Shown: positions 1-8,439, numbered from the stretch's first letter. The stretch: 64,000 nt of DNA from Francisella uliginis (GCF_001895265.1 NZ_CP016796.1:744001-808000); one strand, 5' to 3'. Program-made: numbers and translations. Notes: generated by a model not told the origin, from the sequence alone.

Positions 1-756
1 AAAGATCAGACTATACTTGTAAGTATAATGGCTGTTAATAATGAACTTGGAACTAAAAATAATTTATTAGAAATTGGTAAGATTACTAGAGAAAAGGGGA
101 TCGTTTTCCATGTTGATGCTGCTCAGGGTTATGGTAAAGTCGATATAAATACAAAAGAAATGAATATTGATCTGTTATCAGTTTCAGGACATAAATTATA
201 TGCGCCTAAAGGCGTGGGTTTTTTATATGTGCGATCAAAACGACCTAAAATTAAACTAATCAAGCAGATTCATGGTGGAGCTCAAGAGTTTAGTCTTAGA
301 GCTGGGACATTGGCAAATTATCAAATATTTGCTTTAGGTGAAGCATGTAAAGAAATGTTTGCTAAAAAAGAGCAAAATATAAAGCATGTTAAAAAAATGC
401 GAGATCAATTTTTGGAAACTATACATCAGATTGAAAATATAAAAATAAATACAAATCTTGATAATAGTTATCCGGGGATTTTAAGTGTTACATTCTTAGG
501 TATAAAAGGAGAAACTTTATTAGCTATGCTGGATGGTATTTGTTTGTCTATGGGATCAGCATGTAACTCTCAAGCAGTTGAGCCATCACATGTTTTAACA
601 GCTATAGGATTAACTTCAGATCAAGCTGAAGCGACTATTAGAGTTTCGTTTGGTTTGCAGACTACACAGCAACAAGTTATCCAAGCAGCATCTAGTATTA
701 AACAACAAGTAGAGCTTTTAAGGGCTTTGTCTCCACGAGGAGAAACAAATGTATAA
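1..756 (+). CDS. iscS: Cysteine desulfurase, NifS/IscS type (5' end outside window)
   Basis: This is a PLP-dependent enzyme that removes sulfur from L-cysteine and passes it on as a persulfide for Fe-S cluster and tRNA thiolation chemistry in the cytoplasm. The reading frame is open from base 1 (KDQTILVSIMAVNNELGT), so the ATG at 28 is internal and roughly the first third of the protein is missing. Visible landmarks are the PLP lysine in SGHKLYAPKG (codon 193-195), the HGGAQE substrate-binding loop and the catalytic cysteine in MGSACNS (codon 562-564). The long insertion around the cysteine is typical of group I (IscS/NifS) rather than SufS enzymes. The gene overlaps the next one by 8 bases, suggesting coupled translation. 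A second desulfurase (SufS) is encoded at 39676-40899. The family is certain; the iscS name rests on domain type only. Confidence 0.9.
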   Translation, partial: KDQTILVSIMAVNNELGTKNNLLEIGKITREKGIVFHVDAAQGYGKVDINTKEMNIDLLSVSGHKLYAPKGVGFLYVRSKRPKIKLIKQIHGGAQEFSLRAGTLANYQIFALGEACKEMFAKKEQNIKHVKKMRDQFLETIHQIENIKINTNLDNSYPGILSVTFLGIKGETLLAMLDGICLSMGSACNSQAVEPSHVLTAIGLTSDQAEATIRVSFGLQTTQQQVIQAASSIKQQVELLRALSPRGETNV

Positions 757-1081
757 TAGTTTAGTAAAAGATCTTTTATCTAAAATAACAATTGATGACG
801 GCAATATCTTACCTGAACAACAAAAATATCAAGTTAAAGATAGTTTTTCGACAGTAGAGTTATATATTTCTGATGATATGGTTTCATATAGAGCTTTTGG
901 TGATGTATATGTTATGACGATGGTTAAGTTTTTACAAATCAAACTACAGCATAGACAAAATCTTAAGGATATAACTTTAGAGAGCTTAATTGCTGATTTT
1001 GATTTACCAGAAGTTAAATATAGAAATGCCTTACAAATAGTTGAGCTAATAGAGAAAATAAATGAGAGATCAACTTTATAA
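749..1081 (+). CDS. Small cysteine-free protein, possibly a degenerate IscU-like scaffold
   Basis: A 110-residue acidic/hydrophobic protein with no signal peptide and no cysteine. It starts inside the end of the cysteine desulfurase gene behind a good ribosome site (CGAGGAG, 736-742). The C-terminal part (ITLESLIADFDLPEVKYR) resembles the end of IscU, where the last cluster cysteine normally follows LPPVK. The preceding helix also aligns roughly by eye, as does the beta strand VELYISDDMVSYRAF with the IscU strand before its first cysteine. Placement directly behind an iscS-type gene is where IscU is expected. If this homology is real, all three cluster ligands are lost, so it cannot be a conventional scaffold; it might bind or modulate the desulfurase. 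The homology is my inference from weak similarity. Otherwise it is an unknown conserved protein. Confidence 0.75.
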   Translation: MYNSLVKDLLSKITIDDGNILPEQQKYQVKDSFSTVELYISDDMVSYRAFGDVYVMTMVKFLQIKLQHRQNLKDITLESLIADFDLPEVKYRNALQIVELIEKINERSTL

Positions 1082-1766
1082 TTTCTACATATTACATCAG
1101 CGTAAATATAAAGAAAATACTTTACTTGTTAGTATATTTACACAAGAGTTTGGTAAGTTATCAGCTATAGTTAGAACTAATAAAAAAACATTAAATCTAT
1201 ACCAACCTTTAGTTAAACTTAGAGGCCAGATTAGCCTTGCAAAGAAAGAGGGTGGACTTAATAAGATATATAATATCGAATTTGTTGAGTCATTTTATCA
1301 AAATTCATATATTAATTTATTGTCGCTACAATATATTAATGAGTTGATCTATTTGTTGCTTAGCTACTCTCATGAAGAGGAATTTTTATTTGATAAGTAT
1401 GCATTTATCTTAAGAAATATTGATGAAAATAATTACAGATATTTATTAAGAATGTTTGAGCTAGAGCTTTTAGAGAGTTTAGGGCAGGGGATATATGTTG
1501 ACTGTGATGACGAGAATTTACCAATAGAGTGTGAATGTAATTATTATGCTTTCCCTTATGGCTTTAAAAAAGCTATAGATGCTTCAGCAAATACCGTTAA
1601 AGGGAGCAGTATCTTAAAAATTAATCAACCTATTAGCATGTGGGATGATAATGATTTAAAAGCTATATCTAGAGTAACTCGAGTATGTATAGATAGTGTT
1701 TTAGGCGATAAAAAATTAAAATCTCGAGAACTTCTGGTTGATTATCTAAACCTAAAAAGAAGATGA
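1062..1766 (+). CDS. recO: DNA repair protein RecO
   Basis: A 234-residue RecO, the recombination mediator that anneals SSB-coated single strands and helps RecR load RecA in the RecFOR pathway. The N-terminal oligonucleotide-binding fold is visible in residues 1-75 (ILHQRKYKENTLLVSIFTQEFGKLSAIVR), followed by the helical RecO C domain. The cysteines around residues 150-160 (VDCDDENLPIECECN) sit where many RecO proteins have a zinc site, but the usual two CxxC pairs are not clear. The start overlaps the previous gene by 20 bases, so all three genes at the left edge probably form one operon. The 3' end overlaps the convergent dedA gene by 15 bases. Confidence 0.9.
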   Translation: MRDQLYNFYILHQRKYKENTLLVSIFTQEFGKLSAIVRTNKKTLNLYQPLVKLRGQISLAKKEGGLNKIYNIEFVESFYQNSYINLLSLQYINELIYLLLSYSHEEEFLFDKYAFILRNIDENNYRYLLRMFELELLESLGQGIYVDCDDENLPIECECNYYAFPYGFKKAIDASANTVKGSSILKINQPISMWDDNDLKAISRVTRVCIDSVLGDKKLKSRELLVDYLNLKRR

Positions 1767-2414
1767 GTTTTTATTTAGCAATTTATTTTTTAAGGCTTTT
1801 ATAAAAGATATTGTTGGTGGTATCAAAGATATAACGATAATTAAAATTATAAATAAGCCAAAGTATTTTTTCACAAACGCGTTATTACTAAAGAAAAATG
1901 CTATATAAATAATTAAGTAAACCCAGATAAAGGCGCCAATAATACCCATAATTACAAATTTAGAATATTTCATGCGCGCCATACCAGCTGTAAAAGGCAT
2001 AAATGTTCTAACGATAGGTGTGAATCTAGCGAGAATTATAGCTAGAGGACCATATTTATTAAAAAATTCTTGGGCTTTTTCTAAGTGAGCAGTTTTTAAT
2101 ATTTTTGCATCATCTTTAAAAATGCGTTTACCAACAATTCTACCTAAGAAATAATTACAGGAGTCGCCACACACAGCAGCAAGAACTAAGATTGGAGCTA
2201 CTAAATGTATGTTTAAAGTTGTTGCAGCACCTGTAAGACCTAAAGCAAATAAAAGAGAATCTCCAGGTAAAAAAGGAGTTATAACCAATCCAGTTTCACA
2301 AAAAATAACTACAAAAAGTAATAAATAGGTCCAATCTCCTAGAATATTTATATAGGTACTTATGAATTGGTCTAAATGTAATATAATGTGTAATAGTGCA
2401 GTGATAGTATCCAT
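1752..2414 (-). CDS. DedA family inner-membrane protein (paralogue 1)
   Basis: A 220-residue polytopic membrane protein of the DedA/SNARE-associated (VTT) family. Known members act in envelope homeostasis, with proposed roles as proton-dependent transporters or phospholipid flippases. The diagnostic motifs are both present: FLPGDSLLFALG near residue 50 and the re-entrant-loop motif RFTPIVRTFMPFTAG near residue 135, with its two arginines. Several hydrophobic spans follow, and the C-terminal tail is basic. It lies just downstream of a second dedA on the same strand, with 55 bases between them, so the pair looks like a tandem duplication that has diverged. No specific substrate can be assigned. 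Confidence 0.93.
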   Translation of the reverse strand: MDTITALLHIILHLDQFISTYINILGDWTYLLLFVVIFCETGLVITPFLPGDSLLFALGLTGAATTLNIHLVAPILVLAAVCGDSCNYFLGRIVGKRIFKDDAKILKTAHLEKAQEFFNKYGPLAIILARFTPIVRTFMPFTAGMARMKYSKFVIMGIIGAFIWVYLIIYIAFFFSNNAFVKKYFGLFIILIIVISLIPPTISFIKALKNKLLNKNSSSF

Positions 2415-2469
2415 GAGGATGACCTTTCAATGATTTGTCGTTAGATTATAAAAAAATAATCTTAAAAGG

Positions 2470-3096
2470 TTAAGGCTTTTTTGCTTTTATTTTACTTTTG
2501 AGTGCTTTATAAGAAATTTGTATCAGAACAAATGCAATTATAAGCATTATTATAAGACTTAGATATCTTTTGACAAAAGGGTTATCACTAAAGAAATAAA
2601 CAGTATACGTTATTGAAAAAGACCATATCATAGCAGAAATTGCGCCAAAAGTAACAAACTTGATATAATTCATGCGACTAACACCAGCTACAAAAGGAGT
2701 AAGTGTTCTAACAAAGGCAATAAAACGTGAGAAGATAATAGCTTTATTACCATGTTTATTTAAGAAGTCTTTTGTTTTGATTAAATAAGCTTTTTTGAAG
2801 ATTTTAGCGTGGCTACTAAACATTTTTTCACCAATAAATTTGCCTGTGATGTAGTTGCAGCTATCGCCAATAACTGCTCCTAAGCATATTGATAGCACGG
2901 CTAAGTGAATGTTTAAGTTTGTTGCTGCAGCTGTTAAACCAACTGTAAATAGTAGTGAGTCGCCAGGGAAAAAGATTCCTAAAACTGATCCTGTTTCACA
3001 AAAAATTATAAAAAATAACAGAACATAGAACCATATTCCTAGAGTATTAATAAAGTAATTAATATACTCATTAAAATGTATAATAAAATCAAACAT
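2470..3096 (-). CDS. DedA family inner-membrane protein (paralogue 2)
   Basis: A 208-residue DedA/VTT-family membrane protein, closely related in layout to the gene downstream of it. It keeps GIFFPGDSLLF near residue 45 and the RFIAFVRTLTPFVAG motif near residue 130. The N-terminus (amphipathic segment, then a long hydrophobic span) and the basic C-terminus also match the paralogue. The start is 7 bases downstream of the bolA stop, so it is probably cotranscribed with the cyclo-ligase and bolA genes from the 6S RNA side. Having two copies suggests partial redundancy, as is common in DedA families. The substrate is unknown. Confidence 0.93.
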   Translation of the reverse strand: MFDFIIHFNEYINYFINTLGIWFYVLLFFIIFCETGSVLGIFFPGDSLLFTVGLTAAATNLNIHLAVLSICLGAVIGDSCNYITGKFIGEKMFSSHAKIFKKAYLIKTKDFLNKHGNKAIIFSRFIAFVRTLTPFVAGVSRMNYIKFVTFGAISAMIWSFSITYTVYFFSDNPFVKRYLSLIIMLIIAFVLIQISYKALKSKIKAKKP

Positions 3097-3103
3097 AATC
3101 TAG

Positions 3104-3370
3104 TTACTCCGGTTTGATTTTTATTGATAAAGCATGGATATATGGCATAAGATCATTTACTGCTCTGTAAATTTCTTTATGTGAAGAGATTTTTTTCATA
3201 GCATTTAGTTTCTCAGAAGAGATGTTTAACGCAAAATGATATTTGCCTTCAGTATAGCCTTTATGCTTTATATGCTTATGAGTTTCGTTAATTATTTCTA
3301 TATTTGCTTGAGGGTCTATTTTAGATAGTATTAGATCTTTAATTTGATTTGTTACAGTAATACTATCCAT
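3104..3370 (-). CDS. bolA: BolA family protein
   Basis: An 88-residue cytoplasmic BolA-like protein. The family binds monothiol glutaredoxins through a shared [2Fe-2S] cluster and some members act as DNA-binding stress regulators. The conserved core is present: INETHKHIKHKGYTEGKYHF (the S/T-x-x-H loop), SSEKLNAMKKISSHKEIYRAV (the helix-turn-helix-like stretch) and the terminal HAL motif in YIHALSIKI, which contains the invariant histidine. The start is one base from the stop of the upstream cyclo-ligase gene, so translation is probably coupled. Whether it belongs to the BolA or IbaG/YrbA subgroup cannot be decided by eye. Confidence 0.9.
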   Translation of the reverse strand: MDSITVTNQIKDLILSKIDPQANIEIINETHKHIKHKGYTEGKYHFALNISSEKLNAMKKISSHKEIYRAVNDLMPYIHALSIKIKPE

Positions 3371-3371
3371 C

Positions 3372-3920
3372 TCATAAAATCCTCTCTGGTGTAATTATTG
3401 TATCAAGTTTGATATCGTGCTTATTAATGATAATAGCATCATTTTGTTGCTCATCAAAGGCTATGCCTATGGTTATAGGTGATTTTTTATTTTTTTTGAA
3501 ACTTAGTGAGAAATCATAAAAGCCGCCACCCATGCCCATTCTATATTTATCTTTAGTAAATCCAACTATTGGGACTATAATTATATCTAGCTCCCAAGCA
3601 GCTACTATATCTTGAGGTTTATAAATAGGTTCTTTTATTTTATATTTATTTAAATAGTAGTTTTTAGAGTCTCTAGTAAACCATAGTCCGTGTTTTATAA
3701 AAGGGTGAACTATTGGTAAATAGATGTTGTCAAAATGAGTATTTATTACAGAAGTGTCTATTTCATTTTTTAATGATAAAAAGCTAGCTATTTTAAAGTT
3801 TTTAGAAATGCTTTGAATGTACTTGATAACTTTTTGATTTATTCTCTTAGATAAGAGATCTTTATTTTCTAAATTATTTCTAATCTTAAGTAGGTGTTTA
3901 CGAATTTGAGTCTTATCCAT
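3372..3920 (-). CDS. fthC: 5-formyltetrahydrofolate cyclo-ligase
   Basis: A 182-residue enzyme (ygfA/MTHFS family) that converts 5-formyl-THF to 5,10-methenyl-THF using ATP, recycling an inhibitory folate in the cytoplasm. The N-terminal basic helix (KTQIRKHLLKIRNNL), a strand-loop ending in FLSLKNEIDT and the glycine-rich nucleotide/folate loop GMGGGFYDF at about residue 130 are diagnostic. The length is normal. The gene lies directly downstream of the 6S RNA gene on the same strand, the arrangement known from E. coli (ssrS-ygfA), so it is probably expressed partly by read-through from the 6S promoter. It heads a run of four genes through bolA and the two dedA genes. Confidence 0.94.
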   Translation of the reverse strand: MDKTQIRKHLLKIRNNLENKDLLSKRINQKVIKYIQSISKNFKIASFLSLKNEIDTSVINTHFDNIYLPIVHPFIKHGLWFTRDSKNYYLNKYKIKEPIYKPQDIVAAWELDIIIVPIVGFTKDKYRMGMGGGFYDFSLSFKKNKKSPITIGIAFDEQQNDAIIINKHDIKLDTIITPERIL

Positions 3921-3944
3921 AACGACACTCTCAAAAATAATAAA

Positions 3945-4139
3945 TAGTTGTCCAGGCTACCGTTTTAGCTCAATGTTCTTGATCCCTTTGGTATCAAGTG
4001 GGTGTCATAGTTTCAACGTTGGGCTTCTTTGTCAGTGCAAGGCACCAAAGCTTGCTCTCTAGTCAAAACACCAAAACTCCCTGTTCTAATTAGTATCGGC
4101 TCAAGATTGTAGCTAAACCACCAATAGTCCAGACAACTA
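3945..4139 (-). ncRNA. ssrS: 6S RNA
   Basis: On the minus strand this stretch starts with TAGTTGTC and ends with GACAACTA, a perfect 8-bp closing stem, giving an RNA of about 195 nt. Internally it has the conserved 6S segment TTGAGCCGATA on the 5' side and CTTGATACCAAAGGGATCAAG on the 3' side, matching the known gamma-proteobacterial 6S hairpin (E. coli CTTGAACCAAGGGTTCAAG). The middle is mostly unpaired, as expected for the open-promoter mimic that binds sigma-70 RNA polymerase. Its position directly upstream of the formyl-THF cyclo-ligase gene is the classic synteny. The exact ends are estimated from the closing stem. Confidence 0.92.
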
Positions 4140-4159
4140 AACTTTTAAATTACATGCCT

Positions 4160-4188
4160 ATTATAAATTACAGAAACTATAGTTTGAA
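4160..4188 (-). promoter_or_regulatory. Probable sigma-70 promoter of the 6S RNA gene
   Basis: Read on the minus strand, TTCAAA (4188-4183) and a perfect TATAAT (4165-4160) are separated by 17 bases. The predicted start is near 4152, a few bases before the closing stem of the RNA, so the primary transcript may be slightly longer than the mature form. The assignment is by consensus match only. Confidence 0.55.
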
Positions 4189-4245
4189 TGCTTTATAGTA
4201 AAAAGTTTAGAGATATATTTCTTGACTTTCATTAAATTAATATTG

Positions 4246-4686
4246 TTAGAAGTAATTTATCAAAAAAGGGCAATCTACATGTTCAGTATATTGGCAACTA
4301 AAGTTTTTTAAATATGCATTTTGCTTTTGATAAATATGCAAGTTCTGGGTGGATTTCATAGTTGCAGTCATTAGGTGTGCTTCAATATTTGAGAAATAGT
4401 AGCACTCTATTTCACAAAGCCCATCTTTACAGTTAACAAGATCTGCTCCTTTAAACGTAAGAGGGTATTCTGGAAATTGTGATGGTGTTTTATCTGATGC
4501 TGTCCAATGATATTTAAAATTATGAAAATTAGTCTCTGCAGTTAGATTTTTATCAGCTTTTTTAAAAGCTTGGGGGGAGGGGCAGTAGTAAATACTTGGA
4601 ATAGCAAAAATATACCCAGGGATTAATAAAAATAATAAAAGTAAATAGTTTTTATAGCAAAATCTTTTTTTTATTTTAAATAACAT
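4246..4686 (-). CDS. Exported protein of unknown function
   Basis: A 146-residue protein that I do not recognise with confidence. It has a basic N-terminus (MLFKIKKRFCYKN) followed by a strongly hydrophobic stretch ending in GYIFA, a likely Sec signal peptide or N-terminal anchor cleaved near residue 29. The mature part begins with IPSIYYCPSPQAF and has six further cysteines, some in C-x-x-x-x-x-C spacing (VNCKDGLCEIECYYF), suggesting disulfide bonds in the periplasm. It is transcribed away from the type I secretion operon, with only 50 bases between the two starts, so the two promoters must be back to back. No link to secretion is shown by the sequence. Confidence 0.75.
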   Translation of the reverse strand: MLFKIKKRFCYKNYLLLLFLLIPGYIFAIPSIYYCPSPQAFKKADKNLTAETNFHNFKYHWTASDKTPSQFPEYPLTFKGADLVNCKDGLCEIECYYFSNIEAHLMTATMKSTQNLHIYQKQNAYLKNFSCQYTEHVDCPFLINYF

Positions 4687-4736
4687 GTGTTTTTTTATAT
4701 TATAAATTTAAGAGTTTTTATAAATAAGTAGTATAT

Positions 4737-6854
4737 ATGAATACGGGAATATTTTCATTTTGTCAGATTGCTGCATTTAATAGAATTGCTATTGATGCTA
4801 AGCAAATTCAACATGAATATGGTGATACTGATGGTAGTATAAGTGAGGTTAATCTACTAAGAGCAATAAAAGCTAATAATTTTAAGGCTAAAGCAGTCAA
4901 ACTTAAACCTAAAGATATTAACCCTCGAGTTTTGCCTATTATTTTACAGGATAATAATGGTGAATATTTTATTTTAGCGGGAATTCAAAATAATGAGTAT
5001 TTAGTTTTCCAACAAGAAAGTAAAGAGTTGTTGAAACTATCTGAATCTGATTTGGCTGGAGTGTATAACAATAGAGCGATACTCATAACCTATAAAGACG
5101 CAACTAAAGACTCTAAAGAAAGCTTTAATATTAAATGGTTTGTACCAGCTTTATGGAAATATAAACATATTTTTAAAGATGTTTTGATTGCTTCTTTATT
5201 TATCCAATTATTTGGATTAGTTACACCATTTTTCTTTCAAGTGGTTATGGATAAAGTCATTATGCATAATGGCTTGACTACTTTGAATACTTTGGCAATA
5301 GTGTTTTTTGTGGTGGCTATATTTGAGGTTTTATTTGGTACAATTCGAACATATTTGTTTAGTCATACGACATCTAGAGTTGATGTTGTCTTGGGTTCAA
5401 AGTTATTTTCGCATCTGATGAAACTACCATTATCGTACTTCGAGACACGCCAAGTTGGACAAAATGTTGCAAGGGTTAAAGAATTAGATAGCATTCGTAG
5501 TTTTATCACAAGTACTGCTTTAACGTTAGTGATTGATCTATCTTTTACTTTTATATTTATTGCGGTACTATTTTTATATAGTTGGCAGCTGACGTTAATT
5601 GTACTGGGAACTATTCCAATATATTTTATATTATCTGTATTTATTACACCGATATTAAAACATAGACTGGATAAAGTCTTTTCAACAGGAGCAAAAAATC
5701 AGTCATTTCTAACTGAATCTATCACGGGTATTCAGACAGTTAAAGCCAGTGCAATAGAACCACAGATGCAGCGTAAATGGGAAGATAACCTTACAGAATA
5801 TGTCAAAGCATCTTTTCGCTCGCAAAATTTAGGTAATGTAGCGGGAAATATTGCAGAGTTAGTGAGTAAGTTAACAACTATTGCAATTATATTTATTGGT
5901 GCGCATATGGTAATAGCTGGGAAGCTCACAGTAGGTCAGCTAATAGCTTTTAATATGCTTGCAGCGCGTGTAACACAGCCAATACTTAAACTAGTAAACC
6001 TATGGCAAGAGTTCCAACAAGCAGGAGTATCTCTAAAAAGGTTAGGAGATATTTTAAATTCACCAACGGAGTCTGCAAGTAAAGCAAGTAAAAGTGCTTT
6101 ACCAACATTTGAAGGAAATGTTAGTTTTAAGGATGTTAAGTTTAGATATACTGCTGATAGTAAGCCGATATTAAATGGAGTCAGCTTAGATGTTAAAGCA
6201 GGTCAGTCAGTTGGAATAGTTGGTAGATCTGGGAGTGGTAAAAGTACACTGACTAAACTTATCCAAAGGTTGTATCAACCTGAATCTGGTAAAGTGCTTG
6301 TCGATGGAGCAGATTTGACGACTATTGATACAGTGTGGTTGCGTCAGAATATCGGTGTGGTACTACAAGAGAGCTTTATGTTTAATCGTTCGATCCGTGA
6401 AAATATAGCTCTAACAAATCCAAGTGCAAGTATGGATAGTGTAGTAGCAGCTGCAAAATATGCTGGTGCTCATGAGTTTATTCTAGAGCTTAAAGATGGT
6501 TATGATACAGTTATCGAAGAGGGGGGATCAAATTTCTCAGGAGGGCAAAAGCAAAGATTATCTATAGCTCGAGCCTTGATGAATAATCCAAAAATACTTA
6601 TCTTTGATGAGGCAACCTCAGCCTTAGATTATGAATCTGAAAAAGTTATTCAGAACAATATGGCAAAGATATCCCAAGGAAGAACAGTTTTTATTATCGC
6701 GCATAGACTATCTACAGTCCAAAGTTGTGATCGTATTGTATATATGGATCAAGGAGTTATTTTAGAGGATGGCAGCCATGAAGAGCTTTTAGCAAAAAAT
6801 GGTCATTATGCATCTTTGTATAATTCTCAGCATCGAGGAGTAGCAAATGGATAA
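4737..6854 (+). CDS. Type I secretion ABC exporter, HlyB-like
   Basis: A 705-residue inner-membrane ATPase/permease that drives one-step export of an RTX substrate across both membranes. Residues 1-125 form a C39-peptidase-like domain without a recognisable catalytic Cys/His pair, as in HlyB, so it should bind the unfolded substrate rather than cleave a leader. Membrane spans follow (about 145-430, including LFGLVTPFFFQVVMDKVI). The ATPase domain has Walker A GRSGSGKST (near 496), signature FSGGQKQR (near 600), Walker B ILIFDEATSALD (near 620) and the H-loop AHRLS. Similarity to E. coli HlyB is high throughout by eye. The gene heads the operon and overlaps the HlyD-like gene by 8 bases. No good Shine-Dalgarno precedes the ATG, which was chosen because it fits the HlyB N-terminus. 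Confidence 0.96.
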   Translation: MNTGIFSFCQIAAFNRIAIDAKQIQHEYGDTDGSISEVNLLRAIKANNFKAKAVKLKPKDINPRVLPIILQDNNGEYFILAGIQNNEYLVFQQESKELLKLSESDLAGVYNNRAILITYKDATKDSKESFNIKWFVPALWKYKHIFKDVLIASLFIQLFGLVTPFFFQVVMDKVIMHNGLTTLNTLAIVFFVVAIFEVLFGTIRTYLFSHTTSRVDVVLGSKLFSHLMKLPLSYFETRQVGQNVARVKELDSIRSFITSTALTLVIDLSFTFIFIAVLFLYSWQLTLIVLGTIPIYFILSVFITPILKHRLDKVFSTGAKNQSFLTESITGIQTVKASAIEPQMQRKWEDNLTEYVKASFRSQNLGNVAGNIAELVSKLTTIAIIFIGAHMVIAGKLTVGQLIAFNMLAARVTQPILKLVNLWQEFQQAGVSLKRLGDILNSPTESASKASKSALPTFEGNVSFKDVKFRYTADSKPILNGVSLDVKAGQSVGIVGRSGSGKSTLTKLIQRLYQPESGKVLVDGADLTTIDTVWLRQNIGVVLQESFMFNRSIRENIALTNPSASMDSVVAAAKYAGAHEFILELKDGYDTVIEEGGSNFSGGQKQRLSIARALMNNPKILIFDEATSALDYESEKVIQNNMAKISQGRTVFIIAHRLSTVQSCDRIVYMDQGVILEDGSHEELLAKNGHYASLYNSQHRGVANG

Positions 6855-8313
6855 TAGCCAAGATAATCAAGAGCAAAAAGGTTCTCAGCAAAAGAAGCAG
6901 TTACTTAAGGCTAAAAAATTAAAAGAGTTTTGGCAAAATCGTAAAACACTAGCAGAACAACGTAATGCAAAGACAGATTCATATAGCTTTTTGCCGGGAG
7001 TTCTGGAGGTTACAGATAAGCCTCCACATCCTCTGCTAAAAACAATATTATATTGTTTGATATTTTTAGTGGTGTTTGTCGTAGTTTGGGCATATTTTTG
7101 TAAGATAGATATTATCACAGCTGGTCAGGGTAAGATTATCCCCGCTGGAGATGTTAAGACAATCCAATCATCAGAAAAAGGTACTGTAATAAATTTAAAT
7201 GTGGAAAATGGCCAGATAGTTCACAAGGGAGATGTATTGGTTGTATTAGAGTCTGAATACACTCAATCAGATATAAATAAACTTAAAGAAGATATAGAGT
7301 TTTATAAGCTAAGAATATCACGTGAGCAGACTTTGTATAAGATGATAAAAAGTAATAAGCGTGAGCAAATACCTCTAGATCAAGTCGACTACAAACCACC
7401 AGAAGGTGTAACTGATAAGCTAGATATTGAGCAGTCAAAACGCCTACTTTGGCAAGAGTGGGAGTCTGGTATAGCCAAACTAATGACACTAGAGGCAACA
7501 CTCTCATCAAAAGAGCAAGAAAAAGCTATAAGTGTAAATAGGACTCATCAGCTAGGTGAGATGTTAAAGATAATCAAAGAAAAGTTAGAAACATACACAA
7601 AGTTATACAAGAAAAAAGCTGTGGCTCGAATGGAGTATCTTGAATATAGAGAAAAGTTTCTAAATACATATTATGAGTATGAGACTGAAAAGGGTAAAGA
7701 TATGAAACTCGATGCAGAGATTGCCCAGGCAAGAAGTAATCTACAAAGCTATAAGTCTGAGACATATCTAAAGATATTAGAAACTATCCGTCAAGATAAA
7801 AAAGATCTTTATACAGCTGAGCAAGAGCTACATAAAGCTACGACTTTAAATGGTAAAAATACAATTAAATCGCCAATAGATGGTATAGTTCATGAGATGC
7901 AGATACATACTATAGGTGCAGTTGTAACACCTGCACAAGTATTAATGCAGATAGTGCCATTAGACCAAAAATTAGAAGCAGAAGTATATGTCAAAAATGA
8001 AGATATTGGTTATCTAAAAAAAGGTCAAACAGCGGAGATTAAGGTAAATACATTCCCTTTTGCAGAGTATGGAGTCTTGCATGGCAAAGTTGAGGGTATT
8101 TCTGGTGATGCTATAGAAGATGAAAGGTTAGGCTTGGTTTATAAGTTAATAATAAGTCTAGATAATAATACTCTTCACAAAGGCGGAGAAGACTACAAAA
8201 TAGTGCCCGGTATGGCTGTAGTGGCAGAAGTTAAAACTGGTACAAGGCGAGTATTAGATTTTTTCACAGAGCCACTTACTCGAGGTATTGATAATAGTTT
8301 AAGAGAACGCTAA
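6847..8313 (+). CDS. Type I secretion membrane-fusion (adaptor) protein, HlyD-like
   Basis: A 488-residue periplasmic adaptor that links the ABC exporter to a TolC-type channel. It has a long, charged cytoplasmic N-terminus (residues 1-63, rich in Q and K) that in HlyD contacts substrate, one membrane span (about 64-86, ILYCLIFLVVFVVVWAYF), a split lipoyl/barrel domain (ITAGQGKIIPAGDVKTIQSS; later IKSPIDGIVHEMQIHTIGA) and a long coiled coil between about 110 and 330. The C-terminal beta-barrel ends with PGMAVVAEVKTGTRRVLDFF, the classic HlyD signature region. It starts 8 bases inside the exporter gene behind CGAGGAG. No TolC gene is in the window, so the outer-membrane channel must be encoded elsewhere. 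Confidence 0.95.
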   Translation: MDNSQDNQEQKGSQQKKQLLKAKKLKEFWQNRKTLAEQRNAKTDSYSFLPGVLEVTDKPPHPLLKTILYCLIFLVVFVVVWAYFCKIDIITAGQGKIIPAGDVKTIQSSEKGTVINLNVENGQIVHKGDVLVVLESEYTQSDINKLKEDIEFYKLRISREQTLYKMIKSNKREQIPLDQVDYKPPEGVTDKLDIEQSKRLLWQEWESGIAKLMTLEATLSSKEQEKAISVNRTHQLGEMLKIIKEKLETYTKLYKKKAVARMEYLEYREKFLNTYYEYETEKGKDMKLDAEIAQARSNLQSYKSETYLKILETIRQDKKDLYTAEQELHKATTLNGKNTIKSPIDGIVHEMQIHTIGAVVTPAQVLMQIVPLDQKLEAEVYVKNEDIGYLKKGQTAEIKVNTFPFAEYGVLHGKVEGISGDAIEDERLGLVYKLIISLDNNTLHKGGEDYKIVPGMAVVAEVKTGTRRVLDFFTEPLTRGIDNSLRER

Positions 8314-8410
8314 TTGAGAGCCCATTTAATACTTTCCCAACTAATGATTAAGTTTATATTTCTTATAAATTTTGAATATTTAAAATAAAAGTTAAAGTCT
8401 TCAAAAGTAA

Positions 8411-8439
8411 TTGAATTAACATTTTTTAGTTCATAGAAT
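8411..8439 (+). promoter_or_regulatory. Probable sigma-70 promoter for the RTX substrate gene pair
   Basis: TTGAAT (8411-8416) and TAGAAT (8434-8439) are separated by exactly 17 bases in the 160-base gap after the HlyD-like gene. Transcription would start near 8446, 28 bases before the next gene. This suggests the unknown exported protein and the RTX protein can be expressed separately from their exporter. Consensus match only. Confidence 0.55.

Noticed and set aside
28-30. ATG at 28 as the start of the first gene
   Set aside because: The frame is open to base 1 and the upstream codons match the conserved desulfurase sequence, so the gene begins before the window.
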